Origin: Zoopage sp. CT-All
Taxonomy: Eukaryota; Zoopagomycota; Zoopagomycetes; Zoopagales; Zoopagaceae
Direction: 5' to 3'
Assembly (NCBI GenBank): GCA_004114245.1
Contig: QZWS01000055.1
Span: forward strand, 1 to 32,919
DNA length: 32,919 nucleotides
Under the pieces are notes generated by a model. The model was not told where the DNA came from. It did not search any database and was given only the letters and a program-made list of their open reading frames with translations. Shown piece by piece: positions 23,790 through 32,794 of the stretch (positions within the stretch are counted from its first letter, which is position 1; each line of letters begins with the position of its first letter). Both the position numbers and the translations under genes were made by a program.

Positions 23790-24195
23790 AACAACAGCAA
23801 CAACCAACGTTATGGGTCGTCCTAGTTCTCGTCATTGGACTCGTCCCTGTTTGTGTCGTCTGGTTTTGGAGTGCCAAATGAGCGAAGCCTGAGTCTGAGC
23901 AGCAGCCAGCTCTGTGCACAAGTCCGTTGAAGCACAGGTGCAACTGCAAGTGCAGGGACAAGGACTGGTGAAATCGTAATAAGGCGTGGTTTTCGCCAGG
24001 GGCCGAGGCAGAAGTAGGGATGCGAGTGGTGAGCAGGAAGGGAACCGTGGCCGAAAGCGCTTGTCGCAGCCCACGTCGTTACAGCACCTAGGACCCAATT
24101 CACCGATACCTTCATCGACACCACAGTTTGATGACGAGGTCATGGCTGTGGCACCTCGCTTGTCGCTGTCGCCGACGTTGTGAAATAGGACCCCG
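23790..24195 (+). pseudogene. Decayed copy 1 of the Polo kinase 3' end
   Basis: From about 23,812 the sequence follows the last exon of the Polo kinase gene (about 21,100-21,481) at constant spacing for some 380 bp. It passes through the region matching the kinase stop codon (stop and GAAATAGGACC at about 24180-24193, parent GAATAGGACC). The last 190 bp are close to identical; the first half is more diverged. No kinase or polo-box sequence is included, so this cannot make a kinase. The tail frame is still open from 23986 to 24183, but it has no known product. Confidence 0.85.
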
Positions 24196-24250
24196 TTTGA
24201 TGTAACCATGTAACATGCACATACATATTATTTCCCACCATTTGTGGCAG
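24196..24250 (+). repeat. 3' flank shared by tail copies 1 and 3
   Basis: After the tail fragment, copy 1 continues with CATGTAACAT, CACCATTTGTGGCAG and an AT-rich stretch. Copy 3 (29748-29805) has matching CATGTAACAT and CACCATTGTGGCAGG elements in the same order. The parental kinase gene has unrelated sequence at this point. The two copies therefore share an ancestor that is not the present kinase locus. Confidence 0.65.
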
Positions 24251-24436
24251 AAAATAATTATCATGACGTCACACTTTTATTTAATCACTCGCGTCCTCGC
24301 GTGCCAGCTCCTTCCCTTCTCCAGCGCATTTGCCATCCACCATCACCCTTTTTCTCTTCACTCTCTGCGCGTCAGGTAATATTACTTCAGGACTTTCGTA
24401 CTCTATGCGTTGTTATAGTACACATTGAGACTCCTC

Positions 24437-25368
24437 GTAGTTGGACTGCGGTCCCCTCTGTCCCTGCCAAAGTTCATCAGACCACCGTGTCTGGTGTCCA
24501 CTGTCCTTTTATTTGTTCTTTCAGCAGTTACTGAGATTAGTGGTTGCTGGTTTTGACCGCGGCGATGCGGCAGAGGCGGCGAGCAGGTCTCCTGCTCGTA
24601 GTTGGACTGCGGTCCCCTTTGTTCCAGCCATCGTTTGTCAGCTCCAGGAGAGTCCACTGTCCTTTGCTTGTTCACTGAACAGTAATTGAGATTGGTCGTG
24701 TTGGTTTTGACTGCGGTCATGCGGCAGAGGCGGCGAAGGAGTTTCGTGCTCGTAGTTGGACTGCGGTCCCCACTGTCCCTGCCAAAGTTCATCAGACCAC
24801 CGTGTCTGGTGTCCACTGTCCTTTTATTTGTTCTTTCAGCAGTTACTGAGATTAGTGGTTGCTGGTTTTGACCGCGGCGATGCGGCAGAGGCGGCGAGCA
24901 GGTCTCCTGCTCGTAGTTGGACTGCGGTCCCCTTTGTTCCAGCCATCGTTTGTCAGCTCCAGGAGAGTCCACTGTCCTTTGCTTGTTCACTGAACAGTAA
25001 TTGAGATTGGTCGTGTTGGTTTTGACTGCGGTCATGCGGCAGAGGCGGCGAAGGAGTTTCGTGCTCGTAGTTGGACTGCGGTCCCCACTGTCCCTGCCAA
25101 AGTTCATCAGACCACCGTGTCTGGTGTCCACTGTCCTTTTATTTGTTCTTTCAGCAGTTACTGAGATTAGTGGTTGCTGGTTTTGACTGCGGTGATGCGG
25201 CAGAGGCGGCGAGCGGGTCTCCTGCTCGTAGTTGGACTGCGGTCCCCTCTGTCCCAGCCATCGTTCAAGAGACTGGTGTCCACTGTCATTTGATTGTTGA
25301 CTGAACAGTAATTGAGATTGGTCGTGTTGGTTTTGACTGCGGTCATGCGGCAGTGGCGGCGAGCACAC
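24437..25368. repeat. 315-bp higher-order tandem array of two alternating monomers
   Basis: Six monomers each start GTAGTTGGACTGCGGTCCCC, at 24437, 24598, 24752, 24913, 25067 and 25228. They alternate between type A (161 bp) and type B (154 bp), giving an A-B unit of 315 bp repeated three times; the last B is shorter and diverged. A and B share the 5' motif, GTCCACTGTC, and a 3' block ending GATGCGGCAGAGGCGGCGA or a close variant. Units 1 and 2 appear nearly identical over most of their length, while A and B differ clearly from each other. This is the pattern of a monomer duplicated once, diverged, then amplified as a dimer. Because 315 is a multiple of three, frames stay open on both strands, including a 321-codon minus-strand frame (25368-24403) with 105-aa repeats. 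Confidence 0.9.
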
Positions 25369-25694
25369 CTGGAATGATACCGCTATTAACGAACTTTTCT
25401 CTCTCCTCTTCTCGCTCTCTCTCTTAGTTGTTTCTCCGCGGCCCAGTGTCGTGAGAGACTCTCATCGATTTCCCGTCTGAAAGTTACCTAAAGTCCACCC
25501 TTTACCAGTTCATGTGCGATCAACAATTGTCGAAACCTTTCAAGTGTCTTCTTGGAGCCCGAGGGCAGACCAGTCGCCCCTTTGCAATTTATTCAGCGCC
25601 TGTAGGGGAGTGGTACAATAAATAGCAAGGAACTACATCTGTGACAGACTGAAGGCAATTGAAGTCCTCAATCGTAATAGCTAGGACCTTACTT
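25369..25694. other. Spacer between array and tail copy 2, nothing identified
   Basis: About 325 bp. It opens with a CT-rich run (around 25398-25428) and then ordinary mixed sequence. No coding, RNA or repeat signal could be assigned. Confidence 0.4.
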
Positions 25695-26410
25695 GGTGCC
25701 TGCGTTGGGTTCCTTGGACAACACTCAGAGCACAGCAGGGTGGAGGAGAAAGGACAATGACGATCACCTGTTCAAGTTTCTCAACCACCACTGGTGCGAC
25801 ACGTCTCGGAGAGCGGTGCTGGTGTGGGCAAGACTAAGAAAGTGTATGGCTTGTCGCCCAAGAGTGTTCAACAGCACTTGGTGCGTCTGCAGCAGTAGGA
25901 ACAGCTCCGGTCGTCCAGCAACCGTCTCGGCATCAGCCAGCATCACGGATGACGCGCCTGCAGCCGCACCGATCACATCAAGTTTGACAGCAAGTACTCG
26001 CCCCCGCGCGACACTCCTTCTGTGATGCGCCATTATGGCAGCAGCGACCACATTGGCAAGGGCGACCGCAACGGCAACAACCACCATAACCCGAACTATG
26101 GGTCGGACTCGTCCTCGTTTGTGTCGTCTAGTTATGGAGTGCCGAATGAACGAAGCCTGAGTATGAGCAGTAGCCAGTTCCCTGCACCAAGGTTCGTCCA
26201 GGCACATGCGCACCTGCAAGCACAGGCACCAGGACTGGAGGAACTCAGAGCAAGGCAGTGGCATGAGGAGAGGCAGTGTGAGTGGCGAGCAGGAAGGGAA
26301 CCAAGGCCGCAAGCGGCTGTCACAATCCGCGTCGTTACAGCACTAAGATCCAACACGCGAATACACTGGTCTACACCGCGATGCCTTCACAGTTGGGGAC
26401 CTCGCGTCGA
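25695..26410 (+). pseudogene. Decayed copy 2 of the Polo kinase 3' end
   Basis: This copy follows the kinase last exon from the GCCTGCGTTGGGTTC region (parent 20,693) to about the parent's 21,430. It is the longest of the three fragments, roughly 700 bp, and the most diverged, with many substitutions, small gaps and a lost frame. The segment matching TCAAGTTTGACAGCAAGTA and the following CCCCGCGCGACACTCC is nearly unchanged. The last 70 bp (after about 26,340) are only weakly similar. It contains no kinase or polo-box part. Confidence 0.82.
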
Positions 26411-26472
26411 TGAATAGTGCACAATAATGTTTCAGTATTAAATTTGAAGCGATTTTTGATGTCTCACCATGG

Positions 26473-26528
26473 ACGCGTGGGTTTTAAATTTTCAACGTTG
26501 ACGCGTGAAATTTTTGAATTTTGGGAAC
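26473..26528. promoter_or_regulatory. Imperfect 28-bp direct repeat with two MluI boxes
   Basis: ACGCGTG occurs at 26473 and again at 26501, exactly 28 bp apart. Each is followed by a similar AT-rich tract (TTTTAAATTTT and TTTTTGAATTTT). The pair sits in an AT-rich block about 375-405 bp upstream of the nuclease-like gene start. ACGCGT is the MBF cell-cycle box in yeasts; a role here is inference. Confidence 0.4.
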
Positions 26529-26878
26529 TGTGTTTCTGTCGTCCCAACCTCCCGTTGGTTGCCATTATGTTGTCTTAGGTCGCAGGTACCATTCCTCACA
26601 CTTTTATATTTCCTAAAACTATACTGCCTTTGTTAAACATTGCTTCGCCCTTGTCTCCTTCACACTCTGTCCGTCTGTTGCCTTGAACATTGAACGCCCT
26701 CTCACATCGGCTATCTCCGCAGGTACCAAATCATTAGCAGGCCCCTTGACGTTTGTCGCCTTTGAGGGACTTGTAGTTATACAACTGTCCACCATTGTCT
26801 GCACCGTTGTTCAATAGACCTAGCACTTGGCGTCCGTGCTGATAACGTTTCTTTACACAGTTCTCAGATTTCCGTGCA

Positions 26879-29231
26879 ATGGAGACAGCGAAAGACCTCG
26901 TGAAGTTTTTCAAGGAGAATGATTCTTACGATCCCATTACGTTCTTCAATTGGATGGGATGTAAGTTTCAAAGCGACAAGCAGCCTGCGCATGCAAAGTA
27001 CTCTACCTTCATCTCATTGGCGAAGGCGACCCCCAAATGGAAGAAAAATGGAGAGTGGATGGCCGAGCAATGGACCCAATGTCAACACGACGGCATTATT
27101 TCAAACTTTTGGAGGCAACTCCCTAAAGAATCTTTACATAAGTCGCTGGCACGAGTACAGGTACAACTCCGCGTAAAACGCGCCCTGAAAGCAAATCTGG
27201 TGGGAACTTGACGTCTTTCACTTCATACTTACATTGGGTTACTTTGCGAGACAGACGAAGCAGGCGCTCTCGAATGTCAAGCGTCTTTATAAGCGGGATA
27301 ATGTCATGTCTGGCTTTCTCGATCAAGGACTTTTGGACGAAGTCAGCTGTGCAGTCGAGTCGGGGGCTGTCTCGCGTTTTGAAGTCGAAGCAAACGATGA
27401 TTCTGTTGACGCTACCGGTGTTAAATGCGATTCGAGCACGCGAAATAGTTCAGAAGCACTAGATGGTGCAGACGTGGAAAGCCGCGTCTTAGATGGTGGT
27501 CTCGTCGATGAAGGTAAGCAAACATTGTGGACCATGTGCACACTGTCCGCTTCTGTAAAATCTTATCAAATGAATTCTCAATGTTTTTTTAGAGGAGTTG
27601 CAAGAGGTCGAGCAGGCACTCACCACTGGACGATCCCCGTTCTTGCCGTTGTTGGAATACGTGTATAAGAAAGTAGGTCTGCTGTGGGTTGCATTGTGAC
27701 GATTCTTCACATTATCAAGAGAATGTTAACAATTTTATCAGGTACAGGGTCGCGATGCACGTTTGCCGCCAGTACCGTCCGCGTTCATTTGTCAAGAGTA
27801 TAAGGAGCTCTACCAGTATGCCCATGGCAAGTTACTGGAAAACGACAAGGTCAAGGACAAGGACAAGGGCAAGAAGGACGCAAACAAGCCGTATCATGTG
27901 GACAAAGATGTGTTGTATGTTGTAAAAGCAATTGTAAGCGAACCACTTAGTTTTCTGAATTTAGATTGACCATTTAGAACTGTCTTGGGATTTGCTATAG
28001 AGTGGCTCTTAGCGGGATTGTCAACACAATTTCGCCGTCCACCCAAGCGTTCACGTTCGCTTCAGAGATGAAACTGGACTCTGCGGTGACGGCTCTGGAA
28101 GAAAAGGATGACGCTGTGGCCGATTTGATGGATGAGTTGCTTGAATCATACTGCCCTGGGCATAAGGAAGATCCTCTGGCTCCACTGGATATGGAGAATT
28201 TACGACTGAAGATCTGGAGTCTGCTCATCACGACTGGAGCCACGTCTCCCAGAACCAAGGGTGTGAGACAGAGAAGGGCGGTGCTGCAGGTCATTGATCA
28301 CCTCTGCACACTCATTGCAACAAACCAGCTCACCCCGCCAACAACGGAGCATGTTGTGGTCTCAGCCTGGTCATTTATTTTGGCAGTACTGTTTGGAGGA
28401 GAGGTGGTGCGCGGGATTCCGTAAGTTGTAGTGCGCTGCGTACAGTATGAACGCTTCGAACCACCGTAAAGTGCGCGCTAACACGATCAACTTTGATTGG
28501 GCACCATAGGGGTGAATTAGCATCTCCTGCAGCGAAAAACGTCCGCCTGCACATTGAGAATGAGTACGGCGTTTCGACCAAGTTTGTCAGGGGCAGGAAA
28601 GTGGACCTGAGCGTACGTGTTTTCGCCAACAATGATTGGCACAACGAAATTTGCGTCTTCGAGTTTAAACCAGACGGTGCATCCGACGCCATTTGCTCAA
28701 AGCAGCAGCGTAAGGCTGTACGCCTCAACACTGCCGTGCTACAGGACTTGGAGTACAAAGGTGTGGATGTCAGCCAGCATTTCCCAGTGATTGCAGAAGG
28801 ACGAGGATTATATGTGAACCTCTACACACTGAAAAGATGTGGGGAGGTTATGGTAGCAGGAAAGGCGACTAGTCGTGTCGCTTGGATCCCCTCGGACCAA
28901 GTCAAGTTGAAGCAGTTCTTAAAATCTGATTCCATACAGATCCTTTTGAATTTTGCGGTCAGTTCATGTTCTACTGAATCCGTTGAGTTGAGGGACGACA
29001 CAAATGGCTGGCTGTTTGAACTAACTTATATTACGTCCATAATTTGTTTAGCAACATACATCGCGTTATGCTGTGCATGTCCAAGAGACACTGTCTTCCC
29101 TGCAGCAACCGCCTATGCCATGCACACCCCCAACCCGATTCAAGAGGCCCTTTGCGGCTTTCACCCCGCTCAAACACAACAAGAGAAAGCACGTCGACGA
29201 GGACGATGAGGATGTAAATGAGGAGGACTAA
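26879..29231 (+). CDS. PD-(D/E)XK nuclease-like protein with C-terminal nuclear signal, multicopy family
   Basis: Seven exons: 26879-27160, 27255-27513, 27593-27672, 27742-27933, 27978-28420, 28510-28957 and 29052-29231. They give 627 aa, in phase throughout. Six introns of 94, 79, 69, 44, 89 and 94 nt; the 44-nt one is the least certain, and the last has a clear CTAAC branch site. No family was recognised over the first 420 residues. Residues 430-500 have a nuclease-like order: a helix with Glu434/436 (HIENEYG), RGRKVDLSV (Asp451), a strand ending in ExK (FEFKPD, Glu470 and Lys472), then QQRKAVRLN (Gln484/485). This matches the PD-(D/E)XK fold, also seen in nuclease domains of some Crinkler-type fungal proteins. 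The C-terminus has a basic cluster (KHNKRKH, 609-615) and an acidic tail, suggesting nuclear location. No signal peptide or NTPase motif is visible. Nuclease activity is inference. Confidence 0.65.
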
Positions 29232-29565
29232 CCTCAGAACAGTAGGTCGATTACGCGTTGCTACCTTTTCTTTCTCTTGAACTCTGGGCACTATTGTCAT
29301 CATCAAATGCAACCGACGTGATGGTGCTGTTTTTTACATCTACTCTCACCTGTATCAATTAAATAAGTTCTTTATTCAGATCGGCAGATCAGCCTAGCTC
29401 GTATCGTGAGTACCAGTTGAACTACAAGATCTCTTCGTCTTAACCAAGCATCCTTTTTCTCCCAACCTCCACTCTTTTTCAGCTTCCCTCTACTTTGCAG
29501 CATCCTTTCTTGTTTCCAGCTTCGCTTACTTTTTGTTCTGTGCTGTAAATATGCCGCACCTTGTA
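29232..29565. other. Downstream region of the nuclease-like gene, no gene seen
   Basis: About 330 bp with an AATTAAATAA polyadenylation-like stretch at about 29,357-29,366. After it the sequence is CT-rich up to tail copy 3. No coding signal was found. Confidence 0.4.
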
Positions 29566-29747
29566 ATGGCCGGGATGCGAGTTGTGAGCAGGAAAAGAAC
29601 TTGGGCCTCAAGCGGTTGTCGCAGCTCACGTCGTTACAGCACTTGGGACCCAATTCACCGATGCCCTCATCGACACCACAGGTTGATGACAAGGTCATGG
29701 CTGTGGGACCGCGTTTGTCGCTGTCGCCGACGTTGTGAAATAGGACC
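29566..29747 (+). pseudogene. Decayed copy 3 of the Polo kinase 3' end
   Basis: About 180 bp follow the final part of the kinase last exon (parent about 21,300-21,481), from the GGGATGCGAG region to the stop-codon region and GAAATAGGACC. It is the shortest fragment. It shares the GAAATAGG form and the following 3' flank with copy 1 rather than with the parent gene. Confidence 0.82.
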
Positions 29748-30560
29748 TCATTATGATAGCCATGTAACATAAATAATTCCTCACCATTGTGGCAGGAAAT
29801 TAAATATCGCGTCTGTTTCTCTCTCACACTTCTCCCACCTCGCGTTCGTCCTTCTCGTGTTCATTCTTTCCGTTTCCTTGCCACTTCACAGCCCATTGCA
29901 TTGCAATTCCTTTTCCGTCTCCACTGCGTTTGTGGACGAGAGGGACGCAAACAAACCGTTCCACATGTCAACAAAGGTGTGTTGTACATGCATGTTGCAA
30001 AAGCAACCCAGTATTCTGTATTAAGATGAACCATTCATTAGTGTTTTGGGCATCGCTATAGTGTGGCTCTAAGCGGTATTTTCATCACAATTTCGCCGTC
30101 TACACAAGCGTTCACGTTCACTCCAGAGATGAAACGACTCTGGAAGGAAATAGACGGCGCTGTGGCCGATATGAGGGATGAGATTCTAGAATAATGGGCA
30201 TAAGGAAGATTCTCTGGATTCACCTAGATATGAAGAATTTTGCGATTGAAAGGATGTGGAGCCTGCTCATCAAGACTGAAGCCACGTCTCCCAGAACCAC
30301 GGCTGTGAGACAGAGAAGGGCGGTGCTGAGATCATCGATCACATCTGCACACTAACTGCAACGAACCAGCTCACCCCGCACAGCAACAAAGAAACGTTGT
30401 GGCCTCAGCTTGGCCATTTATTTTAGCGATACTGCTTGGAGGAGAGGGGGGGGGGGTACGCGGGATTTTGTAAGTTGTAGTGCGCCGCGTGCAGTATGAA
30501 TGCTTCAAACCACCGCTACGTTGCGCGCTAACACGATCAACTTTAATTGGACACCATTAG

Positions 30561-30650
30561 TAAACGTGTAGAAAGCATTTGAAACTACCATGGTACAGAA
30601 GCTAAGCCCGATGTTCTTCTTAACCTCATGGTAAGGTCAAGGGATGCTTC

Positions 30651-30693
<43 letters not shown>

Positions 30694-31081
30694 AAAATAC
30701 TTCCCAGGCTTTTTCCTCACACGTTTCTGTTTTTACTGGACAGGCGAGGTGCTGTAGGCTCTGGAGCACAACTGGTCCTTTAAAGCACAGCTGGTCAAAA
30801 CGCACGATGGAGCGTTTGTGTGTGAAAAAGGTTTTGTGAAAATTCCTATTCAACGGCGACGACGAGATTGGCACGCATCAAGGCTCATCATTAGCTGATC
30901 AATGATCATATCTTGACGAGGAAAACAGAGGCTAAAGAATTAACAAGACTCGGAGACCGGGGCTGGAGGATGAGCTGGGTGACAAGTTAACGTACAGCTG
31001 AAAGAGGTCTTTCCCTTTTCCCACTGACCCAAGTCCAAAGTCTACTCATCAACGAGGCGGTGCGCCATACGGACACAAAAG
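30561..31081. other. About 520 bp of unrelated DNA inside the broken nuclease copy
   Basis: Similarity to the intact gene stops at the intron end (ACACCATTAG, about 30,560) and resumes around 31,082 (TGCTGCAGAAATCCGGCTGC). The intervening DNA has no match elsewhere in the window. It holds a 31-bp T run at 30656-30686. No target-site duplication or terminal repeat was seen, so the origin is unknown; it could be a small mobile element, filler DNA, or a remnant of a third sequence. Confidence 0.6.
30656..30686. repeat. Poly(T) run of 31 bp
   Basis: Uninterrupted T31 on the + strand, the longest homopolymer in the window. It could be the A-tail of an element inserted on the minus strand, but no matching target-site duplication was found. 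Confidence 0.8.
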
Positions 31082-31515
31082 CTGTTCGCTTGCTGCAGAA
31101 ATCCGGCTGCACATTGAGAATGAGTACGGCGTTTTAACCAAGATCGTAAGCGGCAGGAAAGTGGACCTAAGTGTGCGTGTTTTCGCCAACAATAATTAGC
31201 ACAACGAAGTTATGTATGCGTCTTCGAGTTGAAACCCAGCAGTGCATCCGACACCATTTCCCAAAGGCAGCAGCGTAAGGCTGTACGCCTCAGCACTGCC
31301 ATTTTACAGGACTTGGAGTACACAGGTGTGGACATCAGCCAGCATCTCTCTATAGTTGCAAAAGGACGGGGATAATGTTTGAGCCTCAATACACTGAAAA
31401 GGAGCGGCGAGGTTGTAGCAGCAGGAAAATCCACTAGTCTCGTCGCCTGAATCCCCTCGGACAAAGTCAAGTTGAAGCAGTCCCTAAGATCTGACTCCCT
31501 ACAGATACCCTAGTA

Positions 31516-32341
31516 CGAACACCTCTCACCGCTCGACTTCGGTCACACCATCGGTTCGCTTCTGGATAGACTTCAAGGATAGCGTTTGCAGCATGTCACT
31601 GGACTTAACCTCACAATACCCGCATCCACAGTTTAAAGAAGACAGAGAGTACGGACCAGAACTCAGTCTTCAGGAGCTGTTCTCGAACGACATCGGGTCT
31701 GTGAAGCTCTTACCTCCATTTGCAAAAACTACAAGGATAACGGGACTCCCACGTGGTATCCCTGATCATCATTCCCATGTTGGCGATGTTGCTGCGAGGA
31801 GACAGGTAGTGAGCGGCATATTGCTTGCCACCTTCAGCAGGTTATACCGCCCCATCCATTATGTCAAAATGTCTCCAGCGCTTTCAATTGTGTGCTCCTC
31901 TAGCGGCAAAAAGACGAAATTCGTCTCGACTGCGCCTGATCGCTCCATGTAGATATCCTGTCTCCAACCTTCCTACTGGCAGTAATGCTCAAGTTGCATC
32001 TTTAACGATGTTCCTTGCAGTTTTATCCACATGATTCCGTGTAGTCTCCACAGCCTATAGCAAGTACAACTTAGGCACTCCAGCTAACGTCGCGCAAAAT
32101 CATATCTCGGTCTGCAAAAGATCATCACACAGCATGATTAGCCTGACCAAACGAGTCCAAAAAAAAACGTGCTGCTGGTGCGCTTTAATAACTGTATAAT
32201 GCTTTTGTGGTTGATGGTGAGGTTGCACAAATGAATATGCGTTCGGAGGGTTGGTTCCAATATGCTTGTTTCTCTCGCTGGGCTTTTTTCTGTTGTCTCT
32301 TTCTGATCTGATCTGTCGCTGTATCCAGAGTCCAGTCCCGT
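31516..32341. other. Unassigned region between the broken nuclease copy and the bL31m gene
   Basis: About 825 bp. An open frame at 31593-31952 (+, 119 codons) reads like a possible decayed exon, but no domain is recognisable and no intron signals support it. The rest, to 32,341, has no clear signal and includes the 3' flank of the minus-strand bL31m gene. Confidence 0.35.
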
Positions 32342-32794
32342 TTACTTCTTCTTCTTGCCCTTGGACGCCGATTGTGGTGCGGCCTGAGCAATCTGCTTGG
32401 CAGTCAAGCTCTTGCGGTCGACATCTCCACCGTCTGCGAATTCCAGATCTCCAAAGCCGTCCATGTCACCAAACTTCTTTGCAAACTTGGAGAGCTGGCC
32501 CGAGTCGTCTCCCGAGGCGTTTCCTCGCATCTCTGGGTTCCACAGAGGATGGTTTCTGGTGTCGCGGGTGAGGCGGATCTGGGGACGTGGGGAGGGGGTG
32601 CGGAGGGTGAAGGTGGCGCCGTTGGAGAGGACGATGGTCTGGTCGAACAGCTCGGGGAATCGTGGGCGGCCTTCGGAGGATGTGGTGGATGCTGCTGCTG
32701 AGGATGACGAGCTGGACTTGTAGCGAAGCGACACTGACAGACTTGGGTGTGCTGTCCTTGCCAGAGGGCGAAGTGCCTGTGTGAGAAGAGCCAT
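32342..32794 (-). CDS. MRPL36: Mitochondrial ribosomal protein bL31m
   Basis: Single exon, 150 aa. Residues 1-30 (MALLTQALRPLARTAH onward, to LRYKSS) are basic, Ser/Ala-rich and free of acidic residues, a typical mitochondrial presequence. The core has LSNGATFTLRTPSPRP then IRLTRDTRNHPLWNP, the hallmark of fungal mitochondrial L31 (yeast Mrpl36), a protein of the large mitoribosomal subunit. The end is lysine-rich (SKGKKKK). An in-frame upstream ATG at 32872 would add 26 residues; the start at 32794 is preferred because the presequence then begins at the N-terminus. Upstream is the right window edge, so the promoter is only partly visible. Confidence 0.85.
   Translation of the reverse strand: MALLTQALRPLARTAHPSLSVSLRYKSSSSSSAAASTTSSEGRPRFPELFDQTIVLSNGATFTLRTPSPRPQIRLTRDTRNHPLWNPEMRGNASGDDSGQLSKFAKKFGDMDGFGDLEFADGGDVDRKSLTAKQIAQAAPQSASKGKKKK

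Larger units (their letters stand above)
29935..31515 (+). pseudogene. Broken, truncated copy of the nuclease-like gene
   Basis: The sequence resembles the intact gene from mid exon 4 (near its GACGCAAACAA, about 27,878) to the end of exon 6 (about 28,945). The first three exons and the last are absent. Intron sequence is retained (for example the GTAAGTTGTAGTGCGC intron start), so this is a DNA-level duplicate, not a retrocopy. It is interrupted by about 520 bp of unrelated sequence and is broken in numerous places (roughly ten), so it is a fossil. It directly follows tail copy 3. Confidence 0.8.

Noticed and set aside
23986-24183. Open frame in kinase-tail copy 1 as a functional small gene
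   Set aside because: It matches the terminal kinase exon only and has no promoter or start context of its own.
24437-25368. Array considered as a CRISPR-like repeat
   Set aside because: Repeats are about 155-160 bp and directly adjacent with no unique spacers, in a eukaryotic context.
27192-27254. In-frame stretch upstream of the second nuclease exon that reads like protein
   Set aside because: Including it would need a 31-nt intron or a frame change. A 94-nt intron (27161-27254) with a normal donor and acceptor keeps frame and fits the other intron lengths.
30656-30686. T31 taken as proof of a retroelement insertion
   Set aside because: No target-site duplication, no element body recognised; the run alone is not enough.
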